Shown: positions 8,747 to 16,366 of the stretch, in pieces
Position numbering within the stretch: position 1 is the first letter of the stretch
Layout of the letters: every line of letters begins with the position of its first letter
Translations under genes and position numbers: made by a program
Origin: a virus
Reading direction: 5' to 3' (one strand)
Length of the DNA stretch: 33,773 nucleotides
IMG/VR virus record: IMGVR_UViG_3300021389_000083
Location: 1-33,773 of that record
Notes under the pieces: generated by a model
What the model was told of the DNA's origin: nothing
Databases searched by the model: none
Seen by the model: only the letters and a program-made list of their open reading frames with translations

Positions 8747-10866
8747 TACTGTACGTTCCCACTAAATCCCGGCTCTCCGGGCGTAGCCGCCGCACCTACA
8801 CCTATGTTACCACCGCCGCCACCAGTCATATCTTGTGGGCCTGTAGGAGCTTGTCCTTGAGGTGCTGTAGGTGGTGCATTTGGATCAGTAGGCTCAGGAG
8901 GAGCTTGGAAGCCTTTAAGTATCTCAGCCTGTATTGCCGCATCATCCATAGAGTTTGTCACCTTGTCAGGATCTAAGTCCATGCTTATAGCAATCTCACG
9001 AATGATATAGTCCATCTTAGCAAACGGAGCTAGAGTAGGATTCTGTGCAACTTGTAAGAATTGCATTAGTCGTTGTGATCTGACTTCGTTAGCCATGAGA
9101 GAAGCAGTACCTTGAGCCTTTACGTCTAAGTCACCCTTGATGCTAGGATCATAGTCGAACTGCATATTAAAACTAAAGAAAGCTTTGCCTAAAGGATTCA
9201 ATAGGTAATCATCTACGTTCTTAATAACTGTACGAATAGAACCGTTAGCCGCTGACATAAGCATAGAGATACCTGAAGCTGTACGACCTACACCAGACAC
9301 ACCTGTTTGACCGTGAGCAAAGCTAGGGAATCCTGTTGATTCGTCTGACAATACTCTTGCCTTATCGAACAACTGCATGTTCTCACCTGAGACGTTAGGG
9401 AACTTAGTGCCAAAGATAGCTTGACCCGGAGCACCACCCTGTCTCCTAAAGACTTTGCCCGGATATACCGATAGGTCTTGTCCCGGAACTAAGTTAGTCT
9501 CGTCTACTTCAATCAGTAAGTTACCTGATAGTACAGCATTATCAACAGCCATACGCATGAAGCCATTCATTAATGTCTGGGTGTCATCCATGTTCTCTGC
9601 AATACCTACGCCAAAGAAGCTGTAAGGATTGATCTCGTAAGGCACGGCATAGTAAGGTATAAGAGCAGGTTTAAAAGGATTCATAACCATACGAATAACT
9701 TGACCGTTACACGACCATAGGTTTACGTTTATTTGTTCTGAATCTTTTAACTCACTAGGAATCTTAAGGTCATGATCTTCTAGTACTTCACGATCAACAA
9801 AACCCCAGAACTCTTTTACTTCATAGCGTTCTGCTTTAGAGCCTTGCTCATCGTCCTCCATGACTTGCTCCCACCACTTCTTCTCGTAGGACTCACCTAA
9901 CTTAATAGCTGTGTCTATAGAGTTGTCACGGAAGAAAGGACGACCTTTGAGTGCTCTTAGTTGTGAGCGTGACATCTTGTGTCTTTCGATTATGTACTCA
10001 GCTTCATCCATGTTAGCCGCATCAGGGTCAGGATAGAAGTCCCATATAGAAACGTTACTCGTAGATGGTACAGTCTTGATTACAGGATCGTAGTTACCTT
10101 CGTCATCCCAACGAGGGTACTCTTTGTTTGTAGCGAATGGGCCTTTCATTATACCTGTACCGAATAAGGCACATTCAAATGCGGCTAAGCGAAGCTGTTT
10201 GTTAGCTCCGCTTTCTTCTAACTGATCATGTATCTTTTTCTGCATCTTCTTAGCGGCAACTTGTGCAGGACGCACTGTTACAGTAGAAGGAGTAGTTCCC
10301 GGCCCTTCAACTAGTTTATCCATTACAGGCTCTAGTTTGTTAGCCATACCACCTAGACGTTCCGACAACTGTTGCATTGTCTCGCCCGGTTGTAGTCTAG
10401 ACTCTTCTGTAGAGAAAGGAGCAAAGGTTTGTTTTAGTTCGTCTGTAGCTTCATCAGCCGCAGGATCTAAGTTAAAGTGTACAGAGTCAGCTACACCTTC
10501 AGGTAAAGTAGTAGGATCTACATTAATAGGAAACTTATTGTTACCGAATAGTACATCTACTATCTGCCCGTAAGCGGCTAGAGTTTTAGTCTTAGTTACT
10601 TTTACGAATACACGAGATCTTTCAGCTTCAGTGAACTGTACATCAGGACTATATAAGCCTCTGTAATTCCTGTAGGACTTCATCCATCTGTCTTCGTCTA
10701 CACGTCTTGCATCTTCAGCTTTAGTGAAACGTTCGTTTATAAAACCTATAATATTACCTACAGAAGGATCAGATTCTAACTCTTTCTCCTTTACATCTTC
10801 AATGTATGAAGAATCCGCAGATTCAATATTCTCTTCGTAGTCGTCTTCAAAATCACTAGGGTTCAT
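8746..10866 (-). CDS. Portal protein
   Basis: A 706-aa protein between large terminase and the head genes, the expected place and size for a P22-type portal, the dodecameric ring through which DNA is packaged and ejected. Recognisable stretches include FTEAERSRVFVKVTKTKTLA and QIVDVLFGNNKFPI near the N-terminus. Others are YEINPYSFFGVGIAENMDDTQ in the centre (stem/wing region) and SGVGRTASGISMLMSAANGS further on. The N-terminal 35 residues are acidic; the C-terminal 60 are Pro/Gly-rich with a poly-Gly run. Start ATG at 10866 lies two bases after the terminase stop, so the two are probably co-translated. Confidence 0.88.
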   Translation of the reverse strand: MNPSDFEDDYEENIESADSSYIEDVKEKELESDPSVGNIIGFINERFTKAEDARRVDEDRWMKSYRNYRGLYSPDVQFTEAERSRVFVKVTKTKTLAAYGQIVDVLFGNNKFPINVDPTTLPEGVADSVHFNLDPAADEATDELKQTFAPFSTEESRLQPGETMQQLSERLGGMANKLEPVMDKLVEGPGTTPSTVTVRPAQVAAKKMQKKIHDQLEESGANKQLRLAAFECALFGTGIMKGPFATNKEYPRWDDEGNYDPVIKTVPSTSNVSIWDFYPDPDAANMDEAEYIIERHKMSRSQLRALKGRPFFRDNSIDTAIKLGESYEKKWWEQVMEDDEQGSKAERYEVKEFWGFVDREVLEDHDLKIPSELKDSEQINVNLWSCNGQVIRMVMNPFKPALIPYYAVPYEINPYSFFGVGIAENMDDTQTLMNGFMRMAVDNAVLSGNLLIEVDETNLVPGQDLSVYPGKVFRRQGGAPGQAIFGTKFPNVSGENMQLFDKARVLSDESTGFPSFAHGQTGVSGVGRTASGISMLMSAANGSIRTVIKNVDDYLLNPLGKAFFSFNMQFDYDPSIKGDLDVKAQGTASLMANEVRSQRLMQFLQVAQNPTLAPFAKMDYIIREIAISMDLDPDKVTNSMDDAAIQAEILKGFQAPPEPTDPNAPPTAPQGQAPTGPQDMTGGGGGNIGVGAAATPGEPGFSGNVQ

Positions 10867-10868
10867 AC

Positions 10869-12458
10869 TTAATATCCAAATGTAGGATCAGACGATTGGA
10901 AGCCTGATCTTGATGTTGCAGGGTCATAGTCAAATAAAGAACTACGAGGTCTGGTCATTATACCATATCTTAAAGCGTCATACAGGTGATCTTCAGCGTG
11001 TGTATCAACGTCTTCGGGGTTTCGTTTATCTAGTGGTATGCTAGGTAGCTGAGCTACAAGGTTAGTACAATTATTAAATATCACTAGTCTAGGTTGTTCA
11101 GTAAACTCATCTATCTGTAAGCGTCTATGTATTTCGTTCTTACCGGCTATACGTGAGCCTTTAGATCTGTCTGAAGGCCGCCACCTACAACCTTTCATTA
11201 TCATTTGCTCTGCAAGGCTAGGCCCTGTATCGCCTCGTTTGTGCCACAAGGATGAGTCTAATACGCCATACCTTATAGTACCATCATCTGACTCAGCATC
11301 TAATATCATATCTGCTAAGTCTGTAGCTGTAACCTTAGAGCAATACATCTCTCTATAAACAACTAACTGTTCGTCTGGTGCTACAGCAAACCATACAACA
11401 CCCGTATAACTACCGTAACCATAATCGCAAGCCCTAAACTTAGCCCAACTATTAGGTATATCGTAAGGGGCTACTACGTGTACCTTTCGGTTAAACTCAG
11501 GGAAAGCCGCACCCTCATTGATATCCCAGTCACCCTCTAGTAACTGCTTACGCTGATGCTCTGGTAAAGATAGAAGCATGGCTTCGTAGTCTCCACTATC
11601 AGCTAAGTAAGGATTGTCAAACAAACTAGCAGGAATAAACTTACGTTTGAATAACGGTTCACCTTCTTTACTGTGGCCTTTAGGATAAGAAAGAGTTTCA
11701 CCTGTTTCTATATCTGTAGCCCAAAAAGGTTTGTTAGGTGTAGAAGGATCAATAAACATCTTCTTGACCCAAGCATGTCCCGGCCCTCCGGGGTTTGTGG
11801 TAGCCCTCATGTACAAACCTAATTCAGGTGATGCACTACGTAAACGTGAACGCATATAATTCCACGCATAGGGACTGTTCCATTGAGTCAACTCATCGAA
11901 AGCTACATAATTAAACGCCTGTCCTTGGTAACGCATAACGTCTGTGTCTTTATCCAAGTAAGACATCCATAATCTACCGCCTTGAGGTGTAGTCCATTGA
12001 GACTTTCTCTCTGACCACTTAATACCCGGAATAGCTTTAGGGTACAACTCTTGGCTTTTCTGTATAAGCTCACGTAACTCTTCTGTAGTGTGGCGTACAA
12101 GTAGGCCACTAAAGTCTTTATGGTTTAGGTTACGAAGAGGATCTGCTAGTGTGGCATAGCTCTTCCCTCCTCCGGCTGCCCCTCCATATAGTACCTCTCT
12201 TTCACTAGCCGCTAGATATTGTGTCTGTGGGCCGGGATTGGGTTGAAATACTACGTCTTGGGCATACTCTACATCGAATGGGGCTGGTGCTACTTGCGCT
12301 GGTACAGTGTGTACAGGCTCTTGCTCAACTATCTTCGTCGTAGGTGTAGTAACCGAGTCTTTCTTTTTCGAGGGCTTCGTACTGCGCTTTCGTTTCTTCG
12401 AGCCAGAGGGCAAGCTTGCGTTTAATTTTAGCAAGTGACTTACGTTTTCTTTCGACAT
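10869..12458 (-). CDS. terL: Terminase large subunit
   Basis: A 529-aa packaging ATPase/nuclease. Walker A is GGAAGGGKS (92-100) and Walker B is YVAFDE (184-189), then a motif III-like ATTNPGGPGHAW. The C-terminal RNase H-like nuclease shows D345 (ACDYGYG), D401 (GVLDSS) and the final DHLYDALRYG. It pumps DNA into the procapsid through the portal. The first 60 residues are Ser/Lys/Pro-rich, unlike other terminases, and 134 bp encoding them overlap the preceding gene in another frame. The ribosome binding site at this ATG is weak, and no internal Met or GTG start precedes the ATPase domain. Confidence 0.95.
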   Translation of the reverse strand: MSKENVSHLLKLNASLPSGSKKRKRSTKPSKKKDSVTTPTTKIVEQEPVHTVPAQVAPAPFDVEYAQDVVFQPNPGPQTQYLAASEREVLYGGAAGGGKSYATLADPLRNLNHKDFSGLLVRHTTEELRELIQKSQELYPKAIPGIKWSERKSQWTTPQGGRLWMSYLDKDTDVMRYQGQAFNYVAFDELTQWNSPYAWNYMRSRLRSASPELGLYMRATTNPGGPGHAWVKKMFIDPSTPNKPFWATDIETGETLSYPKGHSKEGEPLFKRKFIPASLFDNPYLADSGDYEAMLLSLPEHQRKQLLEGDWDINEGAAFPEFNRKVHVVAPYDIPNSWAKFRACDYGYGSYTGVVWFAVAPDEQLVVYREMYCSKVTATDLADMILDAESDDGTIRYGVLDSSLWHKRGDTGPSLAEQMIMKGCRWRPSDRSKGSRIAGKNEIHRRLQIDEFTEQPRLVIFNNCTNLVAQLPSIPLDKRNPEDVDTHAEDHLYDALRYGIMTRPRSSLFDYDPATSRSGFQSSDPTFGY

Positions 12459-12750
12459 CTATACGCTTCTTAAGTCCATCATGAGTTATTTTTCTACCCG
12501 ACTGTGTGGTTAACCAAGCAGATACTTCTCGGTAACTGTATTGCTTTAAGTGTTTCTTTGCAAGTTCTAATAACTCTAACTCTGTAGCAATAGGTTCTAA
12601 CCATCTATCATCCTCTGAGTCTATACGGTAGCCAAAGGGTACAGTTCGTTTAGATAATCGTGGGATTCGTTCCCATCTTTTAATATGAGAGGGCTTTGGT
12701 AGCATCCAATAGCCCAATTCAGTTTTCTGAAAGTCAGTCTTATGTTTCAT
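12325..12750 (-). CDS. Small HTH-like protein between terminase subunits (recombinase-domain-like)
   Basis: A 141-aa basic protein overlapping the small terminase by 11 bp and the large terminase by 134 bp. The middle reads VPFGYRIDSEDDRWLEP, then LKQYSYREVSAWLTTQ and GRKITHDGLKKRI. This resembles the winged-helix 'recombinase' domain that follows the catalytic part of large serine recombinases, but no catalytic domain is present. The C-terminal 50 residues form a charged coiled-coil-like helix. Between the two terminase genes it could help recognise packaging-site DNA or act as a regulator. Function is inferred; the DNA-binding resemblance is moderate. Confidence 0.6.
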   Translation of the reverse strand: MKHKTDFQKTELGYWMLPKPSHIKRWERIPRLSKRTVPFGYRIDSEDDRWLEPIATELELLELAKKHLKQYSYREVSAWLTTQSGRKITHDGLKKRIDVERKRKSLAKIKRKLALWLEETKAQYEALEKERLGYYTYDEDS

Positions 12751-13117
12751 CGCCTTGTGAGGAATCCTTTGGTGGTAATATAAATAGACCTCCGCTAGAC
12801 TCTACTGCAACTTTCTCGGTCTTCACTAAGCCAGAACGATCAAGAACTTGACCTGCAGCTATCATCCTTTCCTTAACGCCTAACTGTGTAGGGTCATCTA
12901 AAGCTGAGCCATAAGCTATAGCCGCCTTAGGCCCTAACCTAGACATATACTCTTTAGTAGCATCAAAGATTTCATCCTTTAGTGCTGACGTAATAGATCT
13001 AGTAGGCGTTGTATCACTATAACCTGCTAATCGCTTAGCCATAGCCGCATCTCCGGAAGCCTCTTCAAATAAGACTTCCAGAAACTTTTGTTGGTTCTCT
13101 GTAAGATTACGAGCCAT
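12740..13117 (-). CDS. terS: Terminase small subunit
   Basis: A 125-aa protein beginning MARNLTENQQKFLEVLFEEA, with an AAMAKRLAGYSD helix-turn-helix-like segment near residues 24-35. A helical oligomerisation region and GLFILPPKD at the C-terminus follow. This pattern (helical N-terminus, 'K/RLAGYS', 'PKAAIAYGSALDDP...LGVKERMIAAGQVLDRSGL') matches small terminases of marine podoviruses as I know them. It would recognise the phage DNA and load the large subunit. It sits first among the packaging genes, after a DUF1127 gene whose end overlaps its start by 11 bp. Confidence 0.75.
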   Translation of the reverse strand: MARNLTENQQKFLEVLFEEASGDAAMAKRLAGYSDTTPTRSITSALKDEIFDATKEYMSRLGPKAAIAYGSALDDPTQLGVKERMIAAGQVLDRSGLVKTEKVAVESSGGLFILPPKDSSQGDET

Positions 13118-13271
13118 TCATTCTCCGTCTGATATCATATCTTGCGATACCTATATCTTTTAATTCTCTATCTGTTAGATGTGTAAGTAACCACAAATCA
13201 GCCCTAGCTTGTTGTGATCTTTGTATTGAGTCGTGTAAGGCTTTAAGCCATTTAGAAAATGTTTTAAACAT
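13107..13271 (-). CDS. DUF1127 small arginine-rich protein (54 aa)
   Basis: Found by reading the gap upstream of the small terminase. An ATG at 13271-13269, preceded by GGAG eight bases upstream, opens a 54-residue frame ending at TAA 13109-13107. The second half reads LTHLTDRELKDIGIARYDIR followed by RR, which is the DUF1127 signature (LxxLxDxxLxDIGxxRxxIR). DUF1127 proteins are abundant in Alphaproteobacteria; some have been tied to RNA turnover and metabolic control. This one is first in the packaging operon, 66 bp downstream of a TATAAC promoter. An auxiliary role in host RNA or gene control is a guess, but the family call is strong. Confidence 0.85.
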   Translation of the reverse strand: MFKTFSKWLKALHDSIQRSQQARADLWLLTHLTDRELKDIGIARYDIRRRMNGS

Positions 13272-13336
13272 ATTAGTTCTCCAGTGTGATACTACAAGAC
13301 ATTTGTAGCTTACCGGAAACTAGTTATACATATATA

Positions 13337-13365
13337 GTTATATCATACTACACACAATAATGCAA
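13337..13365 (-). promoter_or_regulatory. Leftward promoter for the packaging/head operon
   Basis: On the minus strand, TTGCAT (13365-13360), a 17-bp spacer and TATAAC (13342-13337) followed by TAT. It lies in the 106-bp gap between the stop of the 120-aa gene and the DUF1127 start. The -10 and following bases (TATAACTAT) are identical to the capsid promoter. No terminator is apparent upstream, so read-through from the preceding lysis unit is likely as well. Confidence 0.6.
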
Positions 13366-13377
13366 CCCCGTTATGCC

Positions 13378-13740
13378 CTATCGGTTAGGACTATAAAATT
13401 CTCTACAAGACACTAAGACTTCCATAGTATTAGCTGTTTCACCATAGGCAACAATTTTATCTCCTGCATGAAGATGTAATACACCAGCACCAAATACATT
13501 TTCTGCTGAGTTACCTGCTATAGTATGATTCTTTAATACATAATGATAAGTGGTATCGTCTTGATGATAAAACTGTAAGTATATTTTTTTAGATGAGTTA
13601 TTGTTATTAGCTACATGAAGTAAGTCCACTGTTGCATCATGTAATGCAGGGCATGTATACACAAGAGTAGCGTTAGCACCTGTAGTAGTAGATGCTATCG
13701 TTACTGCTTCTGTAGCTGTGGAGTAAGCTGTTTCAACCAT
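13378..13740 (-). CDS. Small beta-rich putative virion protein (120 aa)
   Basis: A 120-aa Thr/Ala/Asn-rich protein, apparently all-beta (VDLLHVANNNNSSKKIYLQF, then VFGAGVLHLHAGDKIVAYGE). No signal peptide, Cys pair or membrane segment is visible. Such compact sandwiches in late regions are often capsid decoration, tail or fibre-tip proteins; nothing in the sequence decides which. Its ATG follows the previous gene's stop directly, so it is the last gene of the promoter-proximal late unit. The next promoter begins within its 3' flank. Confidence 0.6.
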   Translation of the reverse strand: MVETAYSTATEAVTIASTTTGANATLVYTCPALHDATVDLLHVANNNNSSKKIYLQFYHQDDTTYHYVLKNHTIAGNSAENVFGAGVLHLHAGDKIVAYGETANTMEVLVSCREFYSPNR

Positions 13741-14010
13741 TTATTTTTTATTTCCTATAGTCTTAGTTGTCCAAGCTTCATTCTCAGGGGTTGTAGGGTC
13801 ATCCTTTACGAAATGCCCCGACTTAGTTCGAGCACGTACTTTTTTAGTTACGACAGAAGATAGTATCTCTTGTACCTTAGAATCAGTACACCAGTAAGAA
13901 CCATAAGGATCTGAAGCAGCGAGTACATCACCCATTTTAGTAGTGACGTTTTCAGAAGTTACTATATAACCACACTCCTCTAAAGGATCTTTATAGTCCT
14001 CAAAGTTCAT
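13741..14010 (-). CDS. Hypothetical late protein (89 aa)
   Basis: Not recognised. An 89-residue soluble protein with an acidic first third (MNFEDYKDPLEECGYIVTSE), a Trp/Tyr-rich middle (DPYGSYWCTD) and a basic, likely extended C-terminus (VRARTKSGHFVKDD, then TTKTIGNKK). It lies between the basic 148-aa protein and the beta-rich protein in the late unit, each spaced by 0-7 bp, so it is probably expressed with virion or lysis proteins. Confidence 0.6.
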   Translation of the reverse strand: MNFEDYKDPLEECGYIVTSENVTTKMGDVLAASDPYGSYWCTDSKVQEILSSVVTKKVRARTKSGHFVKDDPTTPENEAWTTKTIGNKK

Positions 14011-14017
14011 TGTTTAT

Positions 14018-14464
14018 TTATCCTTTATAAGATGCACCGCATTTAGCCATGCCACCTTTGTTATAACCCATTTTCTTAGCCACTTTAGGTGCGGCTTTCT
14101 TTAAGGCCTTCATACCTTTAGTCATACCGCCGTGCTTATAGCCTGACTTCTTCTTCATGTCTGAATCCTTCATCATCGTACCATCAGGCATTTTATGATA
14201 ACCTTTTTTCATTGTGAGTCCACCCTTTGATGCTCTATACTTTGCAGTCTTCTCTGCAATTTTCTTTGGTTGTTTTACGAATTGTTTTCCTGCCGCTGTG
14301 CCTTTACGCTTAGCCGCAGTAGTAGCCGCATACTCTGATGCAGTTAAAGCTTCTCTTGCTTTCTTCGGAAGATAACGTTCTCCTGTCTTACCACTGGGTT
14401 TTCCACTCTTAGTTCCCCAATCTTCTTTCGTCCACTTCTTGAGTGATTTCTGTGGGGCTTTCAT
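14018..14464 (-). CDS. Basic conserved phage protein with repeated GG motifs (148 aa)
   Basis: A very Lys-rich, 148-aa protein. The first 75 residues (KSLKKWTKEDWGTKSGKPSG, GERYLPKKAREALTASEYA, KQPKKIAEKTAKYR) match a small domain I know from marine phages and large DNA viruses, a DUF5872-type family if I recall correctly. The C-terminal half is a different, Gly/Lys/Met-rich region with YKHGGM (109-114) and YNKGGM (134-139). High positive charge suggests nucleic-acid contact in the virion. It overlaps the preceding gene by 4 bp. Function unknown. Confidence 0.65.
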   Translation of the reverse strand: MKAPQKSLKKWTKEDWGTKSGKPSGKTGERYLPKKAREALTASEYAATTAAKRKGTAAGKQFVKQPKKIAEKTAKYRASKGGLTMKKGYHKMPDGTMMKDSDMKKKSGYKHGGMTKGMKALKKAAPKVAKKMGYNKGGMAKCGASYKG

Positions 14465-14646
14465 GACTTCTTGTAACCTCCACCTGCCGCTTTATATTGT
14501 TTAGCTAACATCTGAGCCTTACGTGCAGACCATTGACCTGCATTACCACCGCTAGTTCCTGCTTTAATTTTATTGAACAAGTTCTTACGCATCGTAGGCT
14601 TAGTGTAGTTACCTGCTTGGTTTACTTTTGATTTAGGTTTAGTCAT
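14461..14646 (-). CDS. Small basic conserved phage protein (61 aa)
   Basis: A short Lys-rich protein (KVNQAGNYTKPTMRKNLFNK, GQWSARKAQMLAKQYKAAGG). I place the start at the ATG 14646-14644, which overlaps the upstream stop as TAATG, like other couplings here. An in-frame ATG two codons earlier (14652) is possible. It appears with the two neighbouring basic proteins as a set; I have seen the trio together in marine-phage genomes. Charge suggests DNA or RNA binding, but no fold is recognisable. Confidence 0.6.
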   Translation of the reverse strand: MTKPKSKVNQAGNYTKPTMRKNLFNKIKAGTSGGNAGQWSARKAQMLAKQYKAAGGGYKKS

Positions 14647-14921
14647 TACCACTTAGCCTTATCTGCCCAGTAAGCCGCTGACATTTTGCCTTTCTTTATA
14701 TTCTTGGCATGTCTAGCTTTAAAAGATGCTCTCTTCTTTTTCATCTTATCTGACTCACCTGCTTTAGGTTTACCTGCAGTTTTAGCTCCTTGCTCACCAA
14801 ACCTAATTAGTTTTATCTTAGTGCCTTCTTTAGCTAATACTGCGTGAGACTTCTTAGGGTGTCCCGGAGTACGTTTAGGTTTATTGTAACCTGAAAACTT
14901 TTCGCCTCTGTAATCTACCAT
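14646..14921 (-). CDS. Basic conserved phage protein (91 aa)
   Basis: A 91-aa, strongly basic protein (GEKFSGYNKPKRTPGHPKKS, VLAKEGTKIKLIRFGEQG, SFKARHAKNIKKGKMSAAYW). The 'YNKPKRTPxHPKKSHxVLAKEG ... IRFGEQG' pattern is conserved in marine phage proteins as I remember them. Its start overlaps the endolysin stop by one base. A virion-associated nucleic-acid-binding role is plausible from composition; the actual function is unknown. Confidence 0.65.
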   Translation of the reverse strand: MVDYRGEKFSGYNKPKRTPGHPKKSHAVLAKEGTKIKLIRFGEQGAKTAGKPKAGESDKMKKKRASFKARHAKNIKKGKMSAAYWADKAKW

Positions 14922-15430
14922 TATATCATCTTCAATGCTTGCTCTAGTGTTTCTTTGTTTCGCCTAGTCCAGCCACGACCAAATGTCTTGAACGTATCTA
15001 AGCCTTCATAGAAGCCTTGCCTTACGTGATATACGTAATCAATAATATACTTAGGGTCTTTCTCTAATATAAGACCTAATGTCTGTGGCCCTATAGCTCC
15101 ATCCGCTGTAGCTCCTACTGCTCGTTGAATAGCTTTAGCTGGTCTACCTGAACCTGAGTTAACTGCCCAATCAAACGCACACCAATCTACACCGGAAGGT
15201 AAATGGTCACCCTTTACTCTATCCCAATAGTTCTTCTTGTAGATCGGGCCTACATCGTCTGGCGTTAAGTCACGCATCTCTTCTTCGGTAGACTCTCGGC
15301 CTATCCATTCGTCGTATACTCTCTTAGTTACACCAAGATTAGTCATGCCACCGGGGTCTTTGGGGTGATTTACGAATCCTCCCTCGTGTTCCAGTAACAT
15401 GTGTAGGCATTCATCAAAGTTCTGTTTCAT
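14921..15430 (-). CDS. Endolysin, glycoside hydrolase family 108 (muramidase)
   Basis: A 169-aa cell-wall hydrolase that cuts peptidoglycan at the end of infection. The GH108 signature EHEGGFVNHPKDPGGMTNLG occurs at residues 14-33 with the likely catalytic Glu16. A C-terminal peptidoglycan-binding part with AIQRAVGATADGAIGPQT follows. There is no signal peptide, so it depends on the neighbouring holin for release. It overlaps the holin gene by one base. Length is normal for the family. Confidence 0.93.
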   Translation of the reverse strand: MKQNFDECLHMLLEHEGGFVNHPKDPGGMTNLGVTKRVYDEWIGRESTEEEMRDLTPDDVGPIYKKNYWDRVKGDHLPSGVDWCAFDWAVNSGSGRPAKAIQRAVGATADGAIGPQTLGLILEKDPKYIIDYVYHVRQGFYEGLDTFKTFGRGWTRRNKETLEQALKMI

Positions 15431-15786
15431 TATTTCTTCCCGAAGTATTTACTTACACCACGCATACCAATACTGGCACTAACGATCCCACCCAAAGAGT
15501 ATTGATACCAATCTGGCATAATCTCTAGGGCAGTAAACCCTGCTTGTACGATCTGATTGCCCCAATCACCACAGAATGCTAGGATTAACGGGATACTAAA
15601 CAATAAAGTTATCCATTCGTCCTTCCAACTGTTCTCTGTAGCTTTCATAGCCGCTATATCCCAGTCAATCTCACCGGTGGCTATCTTCATCTTAGTTTCA
15701 GCTTCAGCTTTCTTAACTGCAGTCTTGCCTTCTATCATTGTACCAGCAAGATTAGCTACTTGACCGATTAAGTTTAAGCCCATCAT
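15430..15786 (-). CDS. Holin, three-helix (gene-transfer-agent) type
   Basis: A 118-aa membrane protein. An N-terminal helix (GTMIEGKTAVKKAEAETKMK) leads into SWKDEWITLLFSIPLILAFC, a hydrophobic segment typical of the '3TM holin' family found in alphaproteobacterial gene-transfer agents and phages. A second hydrophobic stretch (YSLGGIVSASIGMRGVSKYF) ends in a basic tail. It would open the inner membrane to let the endolysin out. It overlaps the EF-hand gene by 4 bp and the endolysin by 1 bp. Confidence 0.85.
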   Translation of the reverse strand: MMGLNLIGQVANLAGTMIEGKTAVKKAEAETKMKIATGEIDWDIAAMKATENSWKDEWITLLFSIPLILAFCGDWGNQIVQAGFTALEIMPDWYQYSLGGIVSASIGMRGVSKYFGKK

Positions 15787-16112
15787 CCGTTGTTCCCCTT
15801 AACTTCCTTCTTGCTCATGTTAGTTACCCCAAAGAATACACCAACTATACCAGCTACAGATAAAAAGTAGATAGATGCCATAGATCCTATAATGTCTGCG
15901 GCTTGTTCTGCTCCTACAATGCTACAAAGTAACACTAAGAAAGGATAAGCTAACATTCCAACTAAGCAGAACCACGCCATACGCCGTTGTGCGTCTCTTT
16001 GGCTGTCTTCATCGTCTAATCGCCTACGTCTGTCTTCTAGTTCTAAAGCTTCCCACTCAGATTTGTCTATAGTGCCGCTTTTGTCTACGTCAACTTCATC
16101 AAAACTAGTCAT
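15783..16112 (-). CDS. EF-hand membrane protein (putative holin partner)
   Basis: A 109-aa protein with a canonical EF-hand loop at residues 8-19 (DVDKSGTIDKSE: Asp8, Asp10, Ser12, Thr14, Asp16, Glu19). A highly charged helix follows, then two membrane segments (about 46-68 and 79-98) and a short basic tail. It directly precedes the holin gene, with a 4-bp overlap, so a role as a second holin, antiholin or spanin-like regulator is likely. Calcium binding is inferred from the loop; a single EF-hand might work as a dimer. Function in lysis is inferred from position. Confidence 0.75.
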   Translation of the reverse strand: MTSFDEVDVDKSGTIDKSEWEALELEDRRRRLDDEDSQRDAQRRMAWFCLVGMLAYPFLVLLCSIVGAEQAADIIGSMASIYFLSVAGIVGVFFGVTNMSKKEVKGNNG

Positions 16113-16366
16113 TCTTCCCAGTCTCTCTTCCTGTTTGGATCTAGTACGTCTCTTTTGTTTAACATACCCTCTAGATACATAGCTCGTTCTACTCTGTCTA
16201 AAGTATACCTTACTCCGGTGTCACTCTCGATGGCAGTACGGACATAAAATACGTCACTCTTGGGGATATGAACACGATATAATGCACGAGAGTCCTTGTT
16301 AGCTAACGCATCGTAGAACTCTTCAAGTACATTTTCACTTGCATATAGTTTTATTCGTTTTGTCAT
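16109..16366 (-). CDS. Hypothetical protein, first gene of the late unit (85 aa)
   Basis: Not recognised. A soluble alpha/beta-like protein (KRIKLYASENVLEEFYDALA, then ALYRVHIPKSDVFYVRTAIE and TGVRYTLDRVERAMYLEGM). I favour the ATG at 16366 (MTKRIKLY); an in-frame ATG at 16375 adds three residues. Neither has a clear Shine-Dalgarno sequence, which is unusual here. It overlaps the EF-hand gene by 4 bp and lies about 180 bp after the predicted transcript start. Confidence 0.6.
   Translation of the reverse strand: MTKRIKLYASENVLEEFYDALANKDSRALYRVHIPKSDVFYVRTAIESDTGVRYTLDRVERAMYLEGMLNKRDVLDPNRKRDWEE

Noticed and set aside
11903-12109. Minus-strand open frame within terL in another frame
   Set aside because: Lies inside the conserved ATPase domain and is a frame shadow.
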